Positions 63,529 to 64,000 of a stretch of DNA of 64,000 bases are shown here, piece by piece (positions within the stretch are counted from its first letter, which is position 1; every line of letters begins with the position of its first letter). Source of the stretch: Rubellicoccus peritrichatus (GTDB lineage: Bacteria; Verrucomicrobiota; Verrucomicrobiia; Opitutales; Cerasicoccaceae); the NCBI RefSeq assembly GCF_033100135.1, contig NZ_CP136920.1, positions 124,001-188,000 on the forward strand, given 5' to 3'. Position numbers and translations under genes: made by a program. The notes below the pieces were generated by a model. It had not been told where the DNA came from. It did no database searches and worked only from the letters and a program-made list of their open reading frames with translations.

Positions 63529-64000
63529 TCAAGCACCTGATTTTTCTTTGACAATCGTCAGGACATCATCGGCTTGTTTGGCCGTGGATGCCGACAGATC
63601 GCGCCAGACGATTTTTCCATCTTTGATGAGGAAAGCCTGCCGCTTGGCAAAACTCCCCCTCAAAGGAACGCCAAAAGCCTCAACGACCTTTCCATCTGAA
63701 TCCGCAATGAGCGTGAACGGGAGGTCATATTTCTCCTTAAAAGCTTTCTGATCATCAGGAGTATCAGTACTTACTCCATAAACGGTGATTCCCTCGTCAG
63801 TTATATTGGTGTAAGCGTCCCGTAAGCTACAAGCTTGTGCAGTGCAACCAGGCGTATCTGCCTTAGGATAGAAATACACGAGAACAAATCCTTTTGCTGA
63901 TGGATCAACAATAGTAATCTCCTTACCTTCCTCATCGACAGTCTTAACAACAGGAGCAGGTGCCCCAACCTCCAATGGGCTTGTATTTGCACTACAGATA
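63529..64000 (-). CDS. Exported peroxiredoxin (BCP/AhpC-TSA type), 5' end outside the window
   Basis: Thiol peroxidase of the BCP-like group that reduces peroxides. The peroxidatic Cys lies in Y-F-Y-P-K-A-D-T-P-G-C-T-A-Q-A-C, with a likely resolving Cys five residues later as in BCP. D-G-K-I-V-W-R-D and the closing helix complete the fold. The frame stays open to the end: codons before L-E-V-G-A-P read I-C-S-A-N-T-S-P, a tail like that of a signal peptide or lipobox, so the gene continues past base 64000 and the protein is probably exported. Confidence 0.85.
   Translation of the reverse strand, partial: ICSANTSPLEVGAPAPVVKTVDEEGKEITIVDPSAKGFVLVYFYPKADTPGCTAQACSLRDAYTNITDEGITVYGVSTDTPDDQKAFKEKYDLPFTLIADSDGKVVEAFGVPLRGSFAKRQAFLIKDGKIVWRDLSASTAKQADDVLTIVKEKSGA

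Overview
The window comes from a bacterium of the Planctomycetes-Verrucomicrobia-Chlamydiae group, most probably a marine, polysaccharide-degrading Verrucomicrobiota (Opitutae/Puniceicoccales-like). This is an inference from gene content: a shell locus of the planctomycete/verrucomicrobial type (three BMC-H, three BMC-P, no BMC-T), a PEP-CTERM protein, a pseudopilin resembling 'Verru_Chthon cassette' proteins, a Gfo/Idh/MocA-ThuA fusion, and many secreted carbohydrate-active enzymes each next to an AraC- or LacI-type regulator. No rRNA, tRNA, CRISPR array, transposase or phage gene was seen.

Layout. 1-6,000: end of RNase PH, sucCD (TCA cycle), a ribbon-helix-helix protein with a histone-like tail, a single lycopene-cyclase domain, a Dabb protein, a membrane protein, ribokinase and a small lipoprotein. 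6,000-9,000: a LacI regulator divergent from a FAD-dependent oxidoreductase. 9,000-22,000: mostly housekeeping genes (valS, ychF, ruvX, mannose-1-phosphate guanylyltransferase), with a Trp-rich secreted protein that looks like a cysteine peptidase, a CrtI-like oxidoreductase and a Cfa-type methyltransferase. 22,000-51,200: a carbohydrate region holding a GH13 enzyme; a three-gene minus-strand set (secreted clan GH-A hydrolase and two alpha/alpha-barrel proteins); a GspK-like pseudopilin, secreted protein and GH20 set; NagA, NagB and a secreted polysaccharide deacetylase, which together fit amino-sugar use; a PEP-CTERM protein; a large secreted protein with duplicated jelly-roll modules; a PL14-like lyase; four AraC regulators; and the Gfo/Idh-ThuA fusion. 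51,400-54,400: cell-envelope genes (vWA protein, lipoprotein, 51-residue membrane protein, orphan solute-binding protein).

54,489-61,194 is a bacterial microcompartment operon: pduL, two BMC-H, ackA, BMC-H, BMC-P, pduP, two BMC-P and a class II aldolase. In the known family, aldolase splits fuculose- or rhamnulose-1-phosphate into DHAP and lactaldehyde. PduP oxidises the aldehyde to acyl-CoA, PduL makes the acyl phosphate and AckA makes ATP. Sugar isomerase, kinase, lactaldehyde reductase and a local regulator are absent here, so they must lie elsewhere. After it come a nitrilase-family amidase, a small lipoprotein, a candidate structured RNA with its own terminator, two small two-helix membrane proteins and an exported peroxiredoxin cut by the window end.

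Points most worth a second look: the Cys-rich, doubly tagged microcompartment aldolase; different pore loops in the three BMC-H proteins; a repeat that forms the C-terminal tail of acetate kinase; two near-identical palindromic elements around the PL14/AraC pair; the candidate RNA at 62,296-62,495; the secreted cysteine-peptidase-like protein; and the orphan GspK-like operon.
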